Positions 34,790-44,051 of a DNA stretch of 61,487 bases are shown in pieces. Each line of letters opens with the position of its first letter. Within the stretch, counting starts at the first letter, position 1. Origin of the DNA: an uncultured Rhizobiaceae bacterium (GTDB lineage Bacteria; Pseudomonadota; Alphaproteobacteria; Rhizobiales; Rhizobiaceae); NCBI GenBank assembly GCA_947259295.1, contig CAMYMG010000096.1, positions 1-61,487 of the forward strand. The letters run 5' to 3'. The notes beneath the pieces were generated by a model. It searched no databases. It saw only the letters and a list, made by a program, of their open reading frames with translations, and was not told where the DNA came from. Made by a program: the position numbers and the translations under genes.

Positions 34790-36049
34790 CTACCTCTTGA
34801 GGTTGACGAGGACGTCCATGAGGTCGGCGCCGGTCTGGAACACCTTGGAATTGGCGGTGTAGCTGCGCTGGGACTCGATCATGTTTGTGAGTTCCTCAGC
34901 GATATCGACGTTGGAATTCTCGAGCGCTCCGGCGATCATTTCGCCGCGGCCACCCTCATTGGCAAAGCCGATCTCGATGCCGCCGGAATCGGCACTTTCG
35001 GAGAAGACGTTGCCGGGCAAGGTCTTGAGCTGGTCGGGACTCTGCACGGTGGCGACCGGGATCCTGTAGAGCGCGAGATAGCTGCCGTTCTCGTACTGCG
35101 CGTAGACGGTGCCGTCGCTGCTGATCTCGACGCCGGCGACCGCGCTCGGCGCGTTGCCGTTGGCCTTGGCCGACAGCACGGTGAAATCCAGTCCGAGCTG
35201 CGTCGTCTGGGTCAGGTCCAGGTCGAAGGAGCCGCCGCCCGGAACAGGAATGACGATGTTGTTGGCACTGGCACCGGTAAGCTTGCCGGTGGTCGCGTCA
35301 AAAGACAGCGACTGCGTCGAGAGAGGCCCCGACGAATAGGGGAAGGAGGTGGTCGGCGCCGCATCGGCCTGATTGTAGACAGCCACTTCCCAGGTGTTGG
35401 CGCCGGTCTTGGTGAAGTAGACGTCGAGCACGACTTCACCGCCGAGATTGTCGTAAACCACCAGCGAGGACTTGCCGTTGGACTCCGCCGTGGGAGCATT
35501 CAGCGACGGAAGGTTTGCCGGCGCCGGCGCCGTCGCGTTGCTCGGAAGATTGGAGACGAAGGTGCCGGTGGTCGACGGCGTCGCGGTAAGCTCGACCTGC
35601 GAGATGCGGATCGGCTCGAGACCGCCGAAGCCATTGGCTACCGCGCTCGGCGTGCCATTGGCGAAGCTGTAGCCCATGAGATAGAAGCCGGCGGCATTGA
35701 CGAGCCTGCCTTCACCATCGGGCACGAACGAACCGGCGCGCGTCAGGAACGGGCTGCCGCCGGCATTCTGCACGACGAAGAAGCCTTCGCCGTTGATGGC
35801 GAGGTCACTTCCCGAGGTGGTGTATTTGAGGTCGCCCTGCTGCGAGATCGCGTGCCTGACGGTGGTGGTGACGCCGCCCGACGTGTAGCTGCCAGCCGTC
35901 GTCGGAATGATCAGCGAGGAGAATTCGGTGCCCGACCGCTTGTAGCCGGTGGTGCCGGAGTTGGCGATGTTGTCGGCGACCGTCGAGAGGCGGTTGGCCT
36001 GCGCATTCATTCCGGACACGCCGGTCCGCATCATTCCGTAGAGGCTCAT
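34790..36049 (-). CDS. flgE: flagellar hook protein FlgE
   Basis: This 419-residue protein forms the hook. It begins with MSLYGMMRTGVSGMNAQANRLSTVADNIANSGTTGYKRS and ends with the conserved SNVDIAEELTNMIESQRSYTANSKVFQTGADLMDVLVNLKR. The middle domains (about 80-360) are hook-specific. It is the first gene of the operon running to fliQ and has the shared promoter element upstream. Confidence 0.97.
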   Translation of the reverse strand: MSLYGMMRTGVSGMNAQANRLSTVADNIANSGTTGYKRSGTEFSSLIIPTTAGSYTSGGVTTTVRHAISQQGDLKYTTSGSDLAINGEGFFVVQNAGGSPFLTRAGSFVPDGEGRLVNAAGFYLMGYSFANGTPSAVANGFGGLEPIRISQVELTATPSTTGTFVSNLPSNATAPAPANLPSLNAPTAESNGKSSLVVYDNLGGEVVLDVYFTKTGANTWEVAVYNQADAAPTTSFPYSSGPLSTQSLSFDATTGKLTGASANNIVIPVPGGGSFDLDLTQTTQLGLDFTVLSAKANGNAPSAVAGVEISSDGTVYAQYENGSYLALYRIPVATVQSPDQLKTLPGNVFSESADSGGIEIGFANEGGRGEMIAGALENSNVDIAEELTNMIESQRSYTANSKVFQTGADLMDVLVNLKR

Positions 36050-36085
36050 CGAGCTTTATCCCCGCTTACCGTGCAACCAACGATG

Positions 36086-36109
36086 ATGTTACGCCGATGG
36101 ACTTGCGCG
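36086..36109 (-). promoter_or_regulatory. shared flagellar promoter element, flgE copy
   Basis: Minus strand: CGCGCAAG (36109-36102), 10 bases, TAACAT (36091-36086). It ends 36 bases before the flgE start, inside the gap between rem and flgE. Confidence 0.68.
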
Positions 36110-36143
36110 AAGCTGGCGGACCGATGGCCGGGCATGCGAAACA

Positions 36144-36812
36144 TCAGACAACCAGGCGGTAGCCGAGGAAACGCTTCGAATCGATCGGGTCGAAGCCGAG
36201 GCGCTCGCGCAGCTTCTTGCGCAGCTTGCTGATGTGGCTCTCGACGACGTTCTCCTCGACCTCATCGTCGAAGATGCCGTAGATGGCGTTGAAGACCTGG
36301 GATTTGGTGACGCGCCGGCCGCGATTGCTGGCAAGATATTCGAGGATACGCCGCTCGCGGCGGGGCAGGGGCAGCGATTGCCCGTCGATCTCCGGCTCGC
36401 GACCATCGAGGAATATCTTCATCGAGCCGACCTCGATGTGCTCGTGCTCTTCCTGAACGCGGCGCCGGATAGCCGAGATGCGGGCGAGAATCTCGCGGAT
36501 ATGAACCGGTTTGCGAATGACGTCGTCGACGCCCGATTCAAACAGCATGAGGGTGTTTTCAAGCGAGTGATGCTCGCTGAGTGCAATCACCGGTGCGCCG
36601 GTCCTGTCGCGTATCTTGCGGGGGGAGACGGCACCGTTGCTGCAGTCGCCGATCAAGAACGCCCGGACCGATTTCAGGTCCTCGTCGGCGACCGTGGTTA
36701 CCCACTCGCCGAACTCGTTCGACCCGAAGGATGCCGTTGCGACACCCTCACGATCAAAAAGTGAATGAAATCCCTCTTGTACGAGCTCACGCTCGTCTAC
36801 GATCACTATCAC
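36144..36812 (-). CDS. rem: OmpR-type flagellar transcription activator Rem
   Basis: This 222-residue protein has an N-terminal receiver-like domain and a C-terminal winged helix of OmpR/PhoB type (about 125-222, [47 protein letters not shown]). Position next to flgE and the sequence fit Rem of Sinorhizobium meliloti, which turns on the later flagellar operons in growing cells. The receiver keeps Asp56 and Lys at IRKPVH, but the acidic pocket near the N-terminus is reduced, in line with action without phosphorylation. The start is GTG at 36812, with GGAGGG 8 bases upstream. Confidence 0.88.
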   Translation of the reverse strand: MIVIVDERELVQEGFHSLFDREGVATASFGSNEFGEWVTTVADEDLKSVRAFLIGDCSNGAVSPRKIRDRTGAPVIALSEHHSLENTLMLFESGVDDVIRKPVHIREILARISAIRRRVQEEHEHIEVGSMKIFLDGREPEIDGQSLPLPRRERRILEYLASNRGRRVTKSQVFNAIYGIFDDEVEENVVESHISKLRKKLRERLGFDPIDSKRFLGYRLVV

Positions 36813-37012
36813 CGGCCCGCCCTCCGAATCAGAACTTTTTGCCTGATTACCAACGGTTAACGTGTGTCTTTAATCCTGAACAACCTTCATTTTTTGCGGG
36901 TAGTTTCTTGCGAGTCAGGGATCGTGCAGGTTGCAAGGCCCGCCAAGGCGCCACGCTTCCGGTAGGCTCGCGTTTTTCTTGCCGACGTCGTTGTGCGATC
37001 GCCGGAATGCCC

Positions 37013-37651
37013 TCATGGGTTGCAGAACGTGCGGGCGTTACTCGTCCATTTGCCGAACCCTGTGGCGACCATGTTGGCGATGACGCGGCATATGTAGCGC
37101 TTCTGCGCCGGGTCGTTGTCGGGACCGGCGTGATAGCGCGCGACCGCCATCGACCAGGACCGGTGGCGCTCATGAAGCTTGACCAGAAACCGTGCCGCGT
37201 AGTCGACATTCTGGCGTGGGTCGAGCGTGTCGCCGACGCCTCCGAATTGCCCGGCGTGATAGTGCTGGTTGATCTGCATGCAACCGATATCGATGAGTTT
37301 CGTGCCGGCGGCGCGCGACGCCTCGACTGCCCTGATTGCGTCCTGCCGGTTCTTCTCAGACCGGACTTTCCCGCCGATATTCAAAGCGTTAGGTTGCAGG
37401 GTACCCTTCTTGCCGGTTTCGGCGAGGCCAACCGCATAGAGGATGCCGAGCGGAATTTTATAGCGCTCCGAAGCGGTCATGATCTCGGGCTCGCAGGGGT
37501 TCTGCGGGGCCCCGGCGTAAGCGTGTTGCAGGTCAGATATAAACGCCGCCGCCAGCGCGATCCTGATCGCCCACAGCGCGCTGCGGGCCTGCCTGGTGCG
37601 GCGCCGAACCGTTCGATCCAGGTTGCTGGTTGCCTGTTCCGGCATTGCCAT
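37013..37651 (-). CDS. lytic transglycosylase, SLT domain
   Basis: This protein of about 212 residues has an N-terminal hydrophobic signal (SALWAIRIALAAAFIS) and an SLT lysozyme-like domain with the catalytic Glu in AVGLAETGKKG, then IDIGCMQINQHYH and AVARYHAGPDN. It would open peptidoglycan in the periplasm, probably to let the flagellar rod pass, since the rod-binding protein here lacks an enzyme domain. The likely start at 37651 (MAMPEQATSN, GGAG upstream) lies inside fliK, giving a 119-base out-of-frame overlap. A start two codons later is also possible. Confidence 0.85.
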   Translation of the reverse strand: MAMPEQATSNLDRTVRRRTRQARSALWAIRIALAAAFISDLQHAYAGAPQNPCEPEIMTASERYKIPLGILYAVGLAETGKKGTLQPNALNIGGKVRSEKNRQDAIRAVEASRAAGTKLIDIGCMQINQHYHAGQFGGVGDTLDPRQNVDYAARFLVKLHERHRSWSMAVARYHAGPDNDPAQKRYICRVIANMVATGFGKWTSNARTFCNP

Positions 37652-38984
37652 TTCCGGATGCTCCGGCGCCGGGCTGTCCGCTGCCCTGGCCCTGACGGGC
37701 CGCTTCGGATGTTCCCGCATCTGTTCTCGCCTGAGTTGTATTTGTTGCTGCAGGTTGCAGGATAGTAACGCGCTCCACGTCGTAGCCGAGACTCTTGAGC
37801 GTTTTGACGAGACTCTCGCTGTCGGCGGTCAGCGTCCGATAGGCGTCGGCATTCTCAACCTGTAGTTCAATCGTGAGTTGTGTCCCGCTGAATTTGAGGC
37901 TCGCCGTGACCATGCCGAGTTCGGCCGGATGCAGCTGAAGCGACAGTGAATGGACCGGGCCTGCGCTTGCCTGGGCCTGGGCAGCCTCTACAAGAGGGGC
38001 CGCCGGGCTGAATTTCAACGCGCCGCTTGCGGAAAGCGTCTGTGCCAGTGCCGCTGACGTGGACTGGGCGGGCGCCGGGAAGCTCTGTTGCGCCAGCACC
38101 TTGACGCGGTTTTCCGCGCCGACCGGATCGCGGGGTCCATTGGCCGACTTTGTGTCCGGCTCATCGACTGCAATGGCGAGCGTTTCACGCGCCGGCTGCT
38201 GCGAGGAAGATGCCGCAGGCTTCTGCGGATCTTCCGCCGCAGCCGCTGGGATCGGGTTCCGGCGAGAGGCGGCGGCGTCTTGCGCGCGCTGGTTGGCGAC
38301 ACCATCCTCGTCGGTGGCGGGCTCGTCCGCGATCTCCTGTCCCTGCGCTGCAGCGGCGCTGCGCGGGGCCGGGCGGGCCGGTTCGACGGCTGGCCGAGCG
38401 GCCGGGATCGTCTTTTCGGAAGCCGATGCTTGCGCTACGACCTGTCCGGTCGTGGGCGGTGCCGGTGGCATGTCCCTGGACGTTGAACCCTTGGAGGACA
38501 AGTCAGCCTCCTCGGGGATCGGGTCAGCGTCGGCCTGGTCCTTCAGGTCGATACGTCTTTCGGGCACGGACTGGGGTTCGGCCGAGACAGTTTCTGCGGG
38601 GATTGCGGCGTCGGGGTGGTCGCTGCGGTTGACCTTTTGCGGCTTTCGGCTGGCTTGGGCCGCGTCGACATCCGGGGCGTCCTCTTCGGAGGGCGTGGTA
38701 TCCGGCTCCGTTCCCAGCTTAACTTCCGGCTCCGTGTTCACGCCGTCCTTCGACGCAATAGCTGACAGCCTGTCGATGGCGGAGCCGAGCCTGTCGCCGA
38801 AACGCAGCCAGTGCGGCTTTCCTTCGACCGCCGCTTCCGGATCGCCCTTCGTGTCGGCTTTCGACATGCGGCCGAGCGCTTCGTCGAAACCGGCATCGGA
38901 CTGGTTGTCGCGGAGCGCATTTCGATCGCTGCCATTGGCCGGCATCAGGATGCGAGGCAGTGCCTGGTCCACTCCGCTAGTCAT
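37533..38984 (-). CDS. fliK: flagellar hook-length control protein FliK (MotD)
   Basis: This 483-residue protein has a long low-complexity, Ala/Pro/Glu-rich N-terminal two thirds and the conserved FliK C-terminal domain (about 335-420) with LHPAELGMVTASLKFSGTQLTIELQ and LVKTLKSLGYDVERV. FliK measures the hook and switches export to filament proteins; in rhizobia the gene was first called motD. A disordered Gly/Gln-rich tail follows, and its last 119 bases also code for the start of the transglycosylase. It overlaps motC by 4 bases. Confidence 0.92.
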   Translation of the reverse strand: MTSGVDQALPRILMPANGSDRNALRDNQSDAGFDEALGRMSKADTKGDPEAAVEGKPHWLRFGDRLGSAIDRLSAIASKDGVNTEPEVKLGTEPDTTPSEEDAPDVDAAQASRKPQKVNRSDHPDAAIPAETVSAEPQSVPERRIDLKDQADADPIPEEADLSSKGSTSRDMPPAPPTTGQVVAQASASEKTIPAARPAVEPARPAPRSAAAAQGQEIADEPATDEDGVANQRAQDAAASRRNPIPAAAAEDPQKPAASSSQQPARETLAIAVDEPDTKSANGPRDPVGAENRVKVLAQQSFPAPAQSTSAALAQTLSASGALKFSPAAPLVEAAQAQASAGPVHSLSLQLHPAELGMVTASLKFSGTQLTIELQVENADAYRTLTADSESLVKTLKSLGYDVERVTILQPAATNTTQARTDAGTSEAARQGQGSGQPGAGASGNGNAGTGNQQPGSNGSAPHQAGPQRAVGDQDRAGGGVYI

Positions 38985-40285
38985 TCCGGCATTTCCCCCA
39001 GCAGTTTGTCGATGTCCGACAGTTTTGCGCGCGCTTCGGTCATCAGTGCGTCGGCCTGGTCGGCGGCGGCGTCGATGCTCTTGGCCGCGACGGTCGGCTT
39101 TATGTTGGTCGTGTCCGGCTTGGCGGCAGGCGCCTCGAGCGCGGCACGGGAGGTCGCGGCTGGCGCTTCGGGCCCAGCCGGCGCATCGGGCTCGATTGCC
39201 GGTTTAGGTCCGACGGACCTTGTCGTCGGCACCGCCTTTCGGGCAGGCATGCCGGCCGGTACCGCGGCTACTTCCGTGGCGATTGCGCTGGCCGCATCCA
39301 GCAGTTGCCGGTCATTTGCCGACAGGCTGCTGCGGTCGATTTCCGACAGCTTGTCCAAAACGTCAATGACGCTGCCGGACGTCACCGAGGACAGGCTCGA
39401 ATAGAGCATGGTGCGCGGGTCCTCGGTCTTGCCTTCGGCCCTGGCCGAGGCAAAGGCGGACAGATCGATCAGGCCGTCTATCGCCGCGTGCCTGGCGATG
39501 CGCAGATAGATGACCTTCTCCTGCTCGGGGTCCATCAGCGAGGCGATGGCGCTGACGGCATCCAGGTCGATCGCGGCGTGAAGCGTCACCACACCTGCAA
39601 CGAAGTTGTCGGCAAACTGGCTGGCATAAGGCGACCGAAGATAGCCACGCACATATTGCTCGGACGCTTTCAGGAAGCGCCCGGTGTCGCCAATCGCGGC
39701 CGCGATGGCGATCGACCTTCGCAACGCCGCCTCTTCGACCAGCGTGCCCGGGCTCAGCAATCGCGCCCGGTCGAGCATCGCGACGGCGACCTCGGGCTCG
39801 TCCTCGGCAAGCACGGAGCCTTTGACGAGCGCGAGATAGGCGCCGATGTCGGGTGCATAGGCCGTCGGATCCATGGCCTTCATGGCCGTTTGCGCGGCCA
39901 TGGGCTCGCCCTTGATATAGGCCAGAATTCCCGCGCCGAGCTTGACAACGGGATCATCCTTGCCAAGCCGGGTGAGGGCGGCCTCGACCGTTGTCGGATT
40001 TCCGCCGCTCATCGCATAGACGAGCAAGGCGTGCCGATTGAGCACATTGTCGAACCGCGTGTAGTCGTCCGCCGCGAAGCGGGCATCGATCATTTCCAGC
40101 AGTTTGCGCTGCATCGGCAGGGCGGCATGATCGCCGCCGGCGATGCGATCCTGCACCAGTTCAAGCGAGCGCACCATCTGGAACGGCTGGAGCTGTTCGG
40201 ACTCTTGCGCCCGCAAATCGGTTGCAAGGGCCGCTGTCAGCGACACCCCGGCCGCCAGCCCGCAGATGGCGCGAACAAGCATCAT
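38981..40285 (-). CDS. motC: motility protein MotC, periplasmic
   Basis: This 434-residue protein has a signal peptide (cut near LRA|QES) and a helical body of repeated helix pairs, then a disordered Ala/Pro stretch (about 325-395) and a final helix. It matches rhizobial MotC, a periplasmic partner of MotB that affects rotation speed. MotE, coded in another operon here, acts as its folding helper in Sinorhizobium. It overlaps motB by 4 bases. Confidence 0.93.
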   Translation of the reverse strand: MMLVRAICGLAAGVSLTAALATDLRAQESEQLQPFQMVRSLELVQDRIAGGDHAALPMQRKLLEMIDARFAADDYTRFDNVLNRHALLVYAMSGGNPTTVEAALTRLGKDDPVVKLGAGILAYIKGEPMAAQTAMKAMDPTAYAPDIGAYLALVKGSVLAEDEPEVAVAMLDRARLLSPGTLVEEAALRRSIAIAAAIGDTGRFLKASEQYVRGYLRSPYASQFADNFVAGVVTLHAAIDLDAVSAIASLMDPEQEKVIYLRIARHAAIDGLIDLSAFASARAEGKTEDPRTMLYSSLSSVTSGSVIDVLDKLSEIDRSSLSANDRQLLDAASAIATEVAAVPAGMPARKAVPTTRSVGPKPAIEPDAPAGPEAPAATSRAALEAPAAKPDTTNIKPTVAAKSIDAAADQADALMTEARAKLSDIDKLLGEMPE

Positions 40286-41559
40286 CCGTCGACGTCCAGC
40301 AGGATCTCGATGCGGCGGTTTACGGCGCCGAACGGATCGGCCTTGTCCTTGAGATCGCGGTCGGCGTGACCGATCACCTCGGTGATGCGCGCTTCGTCGA
40401 GACCGCCGCGCACCAGCATGTAGTAGGCCGACTGGGCGCGCGCGCTGGAGAGCCGCCAGTTGTCGTAGTTCGCATTGCGGAACGGACGTGCATCCGTATG
40501 GCCGCCGATGGTTACCTTGCCGTTCTGGTCGGCCAGCGTGCGCCCGATCTTCTCCATCGCGAGAACCAGCTCGCGGCGCGGCAGGGCCGAGCCGATCTCG
40601 AACATGCCGAAGTCGAACTGTTCGGTGACCGAAATCCTGACGCCCTTTTCGTCGGCAATGACGGAAAGGCCGTCGGCTAGCCTGGTGTCGGCCTTGAATG
40701 CCTCCGCCAGTTCGCTGCGGATCGCGTCTGCCGCCTTGACCGTTTCGGGGGTTGGCTCGGCAGGCTTCTCGGCCTGAATGTCGGAGGCGGCGCTGTCGAC
40801 TTTCTCAGGTTTCTCAGTCCGGGGCTGGTCCTTGGCGAGCGGTTCGAGAGGATTTTCCGTCGCCGATCCCTCCTGCGACATCCCGGCGGCTGCCGCGGCG
40901 GATTGAGTTTCTTCCGAATGTACGGCGGAGGCATCGCCTGCCTGCGCGGCACCTTCGGCGGTTTGCCCAGCACTGACGACCTGCTGCGACCAGAAGTCGG
41001 GCGCGAACGGATCGCGATAGGCTTCGCCGCCGGACGCACCTGTCGACGGGCCTGATGTCTGTGCGCCGCCATCACCTTTCGCACTGACATTCTGCAGCAC
41101 GCCGGTCTGCTCGGCGATCTCGGACAGCACGGCGTAGGGGTTGGCGAAAAGATGTTCGTCGGAATGGTTCTTGCTGTCGACGGCGGACTTGTCCTCCACC
41201 TTGCTCGAAGGCTCAATGTTCTGGTTCGACTCCTGACCCTCGTTGGCATTCTTCAGCATCGCCTCAGCGGCGATCGTGCCCGCGGCCTGGGGCCCGTCGC
41301 CCAGATCCTCCAGCCCCTTCTTCGAGGAGTTCCGGTCGATGAGCTTGACCGGATTGAAGTAGCTGGCGACGGCTGCCTGCGTCTGCTCGTTCGAGGCATT
41401 GATCAGCCACATCACGAGAAAGAAGCACATCATGGCCGTCATGAAGTCGGCGAAGGCGATTTTCCAGACGCCGCCATGATGGCCCTCGTCATGGTCGCCA
41501 TGCCCGCGCCTGACGATGACGATCTCGTGTTTCGGTTCGTCTTCGGCCGTGATGCTCAT
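40282..41559 (-). CDS. motB: flagellar motor protein MotB
   Basis: This 425-residue stator protein has one membrane helix near residues 35-55 (IAFADFMTAMMCFFLVMWLINASN) with the proton-binding Asp of FADFM, a long linker, and an OmpA-like peptidoglycan-binding domain (about 310-420, GGHTDARPFRNANYDNWRLSSARA). With MotA it forms the proton channel that drives rotation. The start at 41559 overlaps the stop of the fliH-like gene (ATGA), which decides it over a codon 10 residues earlier. Confidence 0.95.
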   Translation of the reverse strand: MSITAEDEPKHEIVIVRRGHGDHDEGHHGGVWKIAFADFMTAMMCFFLVMWLINASNEQTQAAVASYFNPVKLIDRNSSKKGLEDLGDGPQAAGTIAAEAMLKNANEGQESNQNIEPSSKVEDKSAVDSKNHSDEHLFANPYAVLSEIAEQTGVLQNVSAKGDGGAQTSGPSTGASGGEAYRDPFAPDFWSQQVVSAGQTAEGAAQAGDASAVHSEETQSAAAAAGMSQEGSATENPLEPLAKDQPRTEKPEKVDSAASDIQAEKPAEPTPETVKAADAIRSELAEAFKADTRLADGLSVIADEKGVRISVTEQFDFGMFEIGSALPRRELVLAMEKIGRTLADQNGKVTIGGHTDARPFRNANYDNWRLSSARAQSAYYMLVRGGLDEARITEVIGHADRDLKDKADPFGAVNRRIEILLDVDG

Positions 41560-42197
41560 GCCAGGATATCCGCAAGCACAGTGGCCCACTCCGAGAGGCG
41601 CGTTTCGAACAGGTTGCCGTCGATGTTGACGACGAGATCGAAGCCCGGTGCCTCGATGAAATCGAACTCGACGGCGCGTTCGCCGAGCGCAGCGCTCAAG
41701 GTGGCGAACAGAGATTGCGGGCCGTGAACGGTGACGCGGACGGCTTCGCGGTCGGTGGCGGCGGCGCGGATGGACTGCGCCAGGCTTTCGATCGACCGCT
41801 TCTGAAGCTCCTCGCTGAGGAAAGCACCGAGGATGCGGGCCGCCCCGGCAGCCGATTGCTCGCCGATCCGGCTCTCCATCTCGCTGATCCGGGTGACGAT
41901 CGTCTCGCCAGCCTGTTCGCCGAAGCGCTGGAGGAGCGCCTCCATTTCGGTTGCGTGTTCCTGCTTCAGCGCATCGATGGCTGCATTGTGGGCGAGCGTC
42001 AGACGTTCCTCGGTCGCTGCCTCGGCCTTCGCAACCTCGGCGCGGAGCGTCTCCTCATGATCGTGTTGCGGCCAGTCCAGAGGCGGCGGCTGTGCGACAG
42101 AGGGAGCCGGCTCGATTTCTTCCGGCATCGAGGTGGCAGCTTTCGATCGGCTGATGCCGAAATCCTGCAGCACGTCGAAGAGGTCGACTGCCGCCAC
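41556..42197 (-). CDS. FliH-like flagellar assembly protein
   Basis: This 213-residue protein has a Glu/Ala-rich helical middle (about 55-120) and a C-terminal half like FliH/YscL, the regulator of the FliI ATPase. Position directly after fliF supports it, though sequence match to classic FliH is weak. The start is GTG at 42197, 7 bases after a perfect AGGAGG and overlapping the fliF stop by one base, so a longer upstream start is rejected. Confidence 0.7.
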   Translation of the reverse strand: MAAVDLFDVLQDFGISRSKAATSMPEEIEPAPSVAQPPPLDWPQHDHEETLRAEVAKAEAATEERLTLAHNAAIDALKQEHATEMEALLQRFGEQAGETIVTRISEMESRIGEQSAAGAARILGAFLSEELQKRSIESLAQSIRAAATDREAVRVTVHGPQSLFATLSAALGERAVEFDFIEAPGFDLVVNIDGNLFETRLSEWATVLADILA

Positions 42198-43843
42198 TAG
42201 GATGCCTCCTGATGCGACCACTTGCGCAGTATCTGCGCGGTCCGTTCCTCATTGAGGTCAACCATGCGGGCGAGCCTGTCCTGCGGTGCCGGGCGGATCT
42301 TCTGGCGGAGTTCGTCGAGCGGCGTGGAACCGGAGCGGGAGGCGGCGAGGCTGGCGGCGGCCGACTCCGGGGTACCCGGCGAGTTGGCGGCCTGAGGGCT
42401 GGGCAGCGTGCGTTGCGAGTCGTCTTCCTCCGGTCCTGAAAGCGCCGGGCTCGACTGACTAAGCGCTGCAACCATCGGCTTCAGGCCGAAGAATGCCATC
42501 AGGAAGGCGACGACGATGAAGGATGCGGCGTTGATCATCGTGCCGGCATGGGTGCCGATCGAGTCCAGCATGCCGGCCTCGGCGATCGGCTCGCCGTCGA
42601 GGCCATCGATGAATTCGACGGCCGATACGCTGATGACGTCGCCACGAGCCTCGCTGAACCCGGTCGCGGAGGAGACGAGCGTCTGGATGTCGGCGACGCG
42701 GGCCGCGATCTGTTCTGGAGTGGCCGCGTCGCCAAGGATGGCCGCCAGCCTCTCCTGATTGACGACCACGGCGATCGACATCTTGGTGACCGTGTAGCCG
42801 TTGCTGATGGTGGCGATCTTCTTCGAGTTCATCTCGTAGTTGGTGGTCTCTTCCTTGCGCTCGCTCTGCTCGGATGATTGTGGTCCATCGGTGGAGGCGA
42901 GATCGGATTCGGGAAGGTTCTGCTCGACGGTCGTCGGCGAACTGGAGGATGTCTGGCTGTTGTTCTCGTTCGATTTCACCACCTGGATCGAGCGCTCGAC
43001 ACGCGACTCGGGATCGAAGATCGTCTCCTCGGTCTGGCGCGTGTCGGTGTTCACGTCAGCCTTTACGCTGGCACGGAAATTGTCCGGTCCGAGGTAAGGT
43101 GCCAGCGCACGGCGGATATTGTCCTCGATCTGCATTTCGATCGTGCGCTCGACGCTCAGCGACTGGCTTGCGCTGTTGTTGTTGGGGTCGTCGCCGGCGG
43201 CGAGCAAGGTGCCGGTCGAATCGAGAACGGTCACGTCTTCGGGGCTCAGTCCCGGAACTGCCGCGGAAACGAGATAGCGAATTGAATTGGCGCTGCGGCC
43301 GGAGTCCATGTTGCTCGAGCGGATGACCACCGACGCCGAGGGCTTCTGCTGATCGCGGCGGAAATTGGCGCGCTCGGACATCACGATGTGAACGCGCGCG
43401 GCGCGGATGCCGGAGATCGACTGGATGGTGCGGGCGATTTCGCCCTCCAGGGCGCGCACCCGCGTGATCTGCTGCATGAAGGAGGTGAGGCCCAGCGAAC
43501 CGACATTGTCGAACAGTTCGTAGCCGGCATTGGCGCTGGTCGGCAGACCTTTTTCGGCGAGCATCATGCGCGCCTGCGCTGTCTTGCCGGCAGGCACGAG
43601 CACCGTGGTGCCATCAGAGGCCACGTCGAAGCCGATGCCCGCTTCACCGAGCACGAGGCCGATCTGGTTCACGTCGGAGCGCTCGAGGCCGACATAGAGC
43701 GTGTCGTAGGCCGGACGGTTCAGATAGACCGACCCGAAGCCGATCACTGCGAGCACCATGACGAGCACGCCGCCCATGATCGCCAGACGCCGCGGACCGA
43801 AGTCGAGCAGGTTCTGGAGGATAGGCTTCAACTGCTCTGGCAC
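42197..43843 (-). CDS. fliF: flagellar MS-ring protein FliF
   Basis: This protein of about 548 residues builds the MS ring. It has a first membrane helix (LAIMGGVLVMVLAVIGFGSVYL), the YscJ/FliF ring-building region (AYDTLYVGLERSDVNQIGLVLGEAGI onward), a second helix near residue 450 (NAASFIVVAFLMAFFGL) and the C-terminal tail that binds FliG (RMVDLNEERTAQILRKW). The start is GTG at 43843 with GGGAG upstream; a TTG at 43867 is an alternative. It heads the operon to the transglycosylase. Confidence 0.95.
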   Translation of the reverse strand: MPEQLKPILQNLLDFGPRRLAIMGGVLVMVLAVIGFGSVYLNRPAYDTLYVGLERSDVNQIGLVLGEAGIGFDVASDGTTVLVPAGKTAQARMMLAEKGLPTSANAGYELFDNVGSLGLTSFMQQITRVRALEGEIARTIQSISGIRAARVHIVMSERANFRRDQQKPSASVVIRSSNMDSGRSANSIRYLVSAAVPGLSPEDVTVLDSTGTLLAAGDDPNNNSASQSLSVERTIEMQIEDNIRRALAPYLGPDNFRASVKADVNTDTRQTEETIFDPESRVERSIQVVKSNENNSQTSSSSPTTVEQNLPESDLASTDGPQSSEQSERKEETTNYEMNSKKIATISNGYTVTKMSIAVVVNQERLAAILGDAATPEQIAARVADIQTLVSSATGFSEARGDVISVSAVEFIDGLDGEPIAEAGMLDSIGTHAGTMINAASFIVVAFLMAFFGLKPMVAALSQSSPALSGPEEDDSQRTLPSPQAANSPGTPESAAASLAASRSGSTPLDELRQKIRPAPQDRLARMVDLNEERTAQILRKWSHQEAS

Positions 43844-43873
43844 GGTTCGACTCCCGGAATTGCGCAACTTCCG

Positions 43874-43897
43874 ATGCTAGACGCCGAAGCTTGTGCG
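43874..43897 (-). promoter_or_regulatory. shared flagellar promoter element, fliF copy
   Basis: Minus strand: CGCACAAG (43897-43890), 10 bases, TAGCAT (43879-43874), 30 bases before the GTG start. The flhA and fliF copies are identical over TTCGCACAAGCTT. Confidence 0.7.
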
Positions 43898-43970
43898 AAA
43901 ATGAAACCGCGTCACCGCGCCAGCGTTCAACCGCCGGCCGGGTGAGGGGGAAAATCGATGCCGAACAATG

Positions 43971-44018
43971 AAATAGAGCCCGATCCTTGACCGGTGATTC
44001 CGGTCGGGATCGGGCTCT
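43971..44018 (-). terminator. terminator after flagellin gene 1
   Basis: AGAGCCCGATCC (43975-43986) pairs with GGATCGGGCTCT (44007-44018), and GACCGG/CCGGTC pair within the loop. On the minus strand the stem is followed by ATTTC. Confidence 0.8.
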
Positions 44019-44051
44019 CTTACCCTGTCTTCAGAGTGAGACTGGCGGGCG

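Noticed and set aside
36855..36873. A CtrA box before rem (TTAA...TTAA)
   Set aside because: The two TTAA blocks are 9 bases apart, not 7, so it does not fit the consensus.
36840..36930. A seventh copy of the shared flagellar promoter element before rem
   Set aside because: A GCAAG occurs near 36908, but 10 bases later there is CAAA, not TANNNT, and the distance to rem is larger. rem seems to use another promoter.
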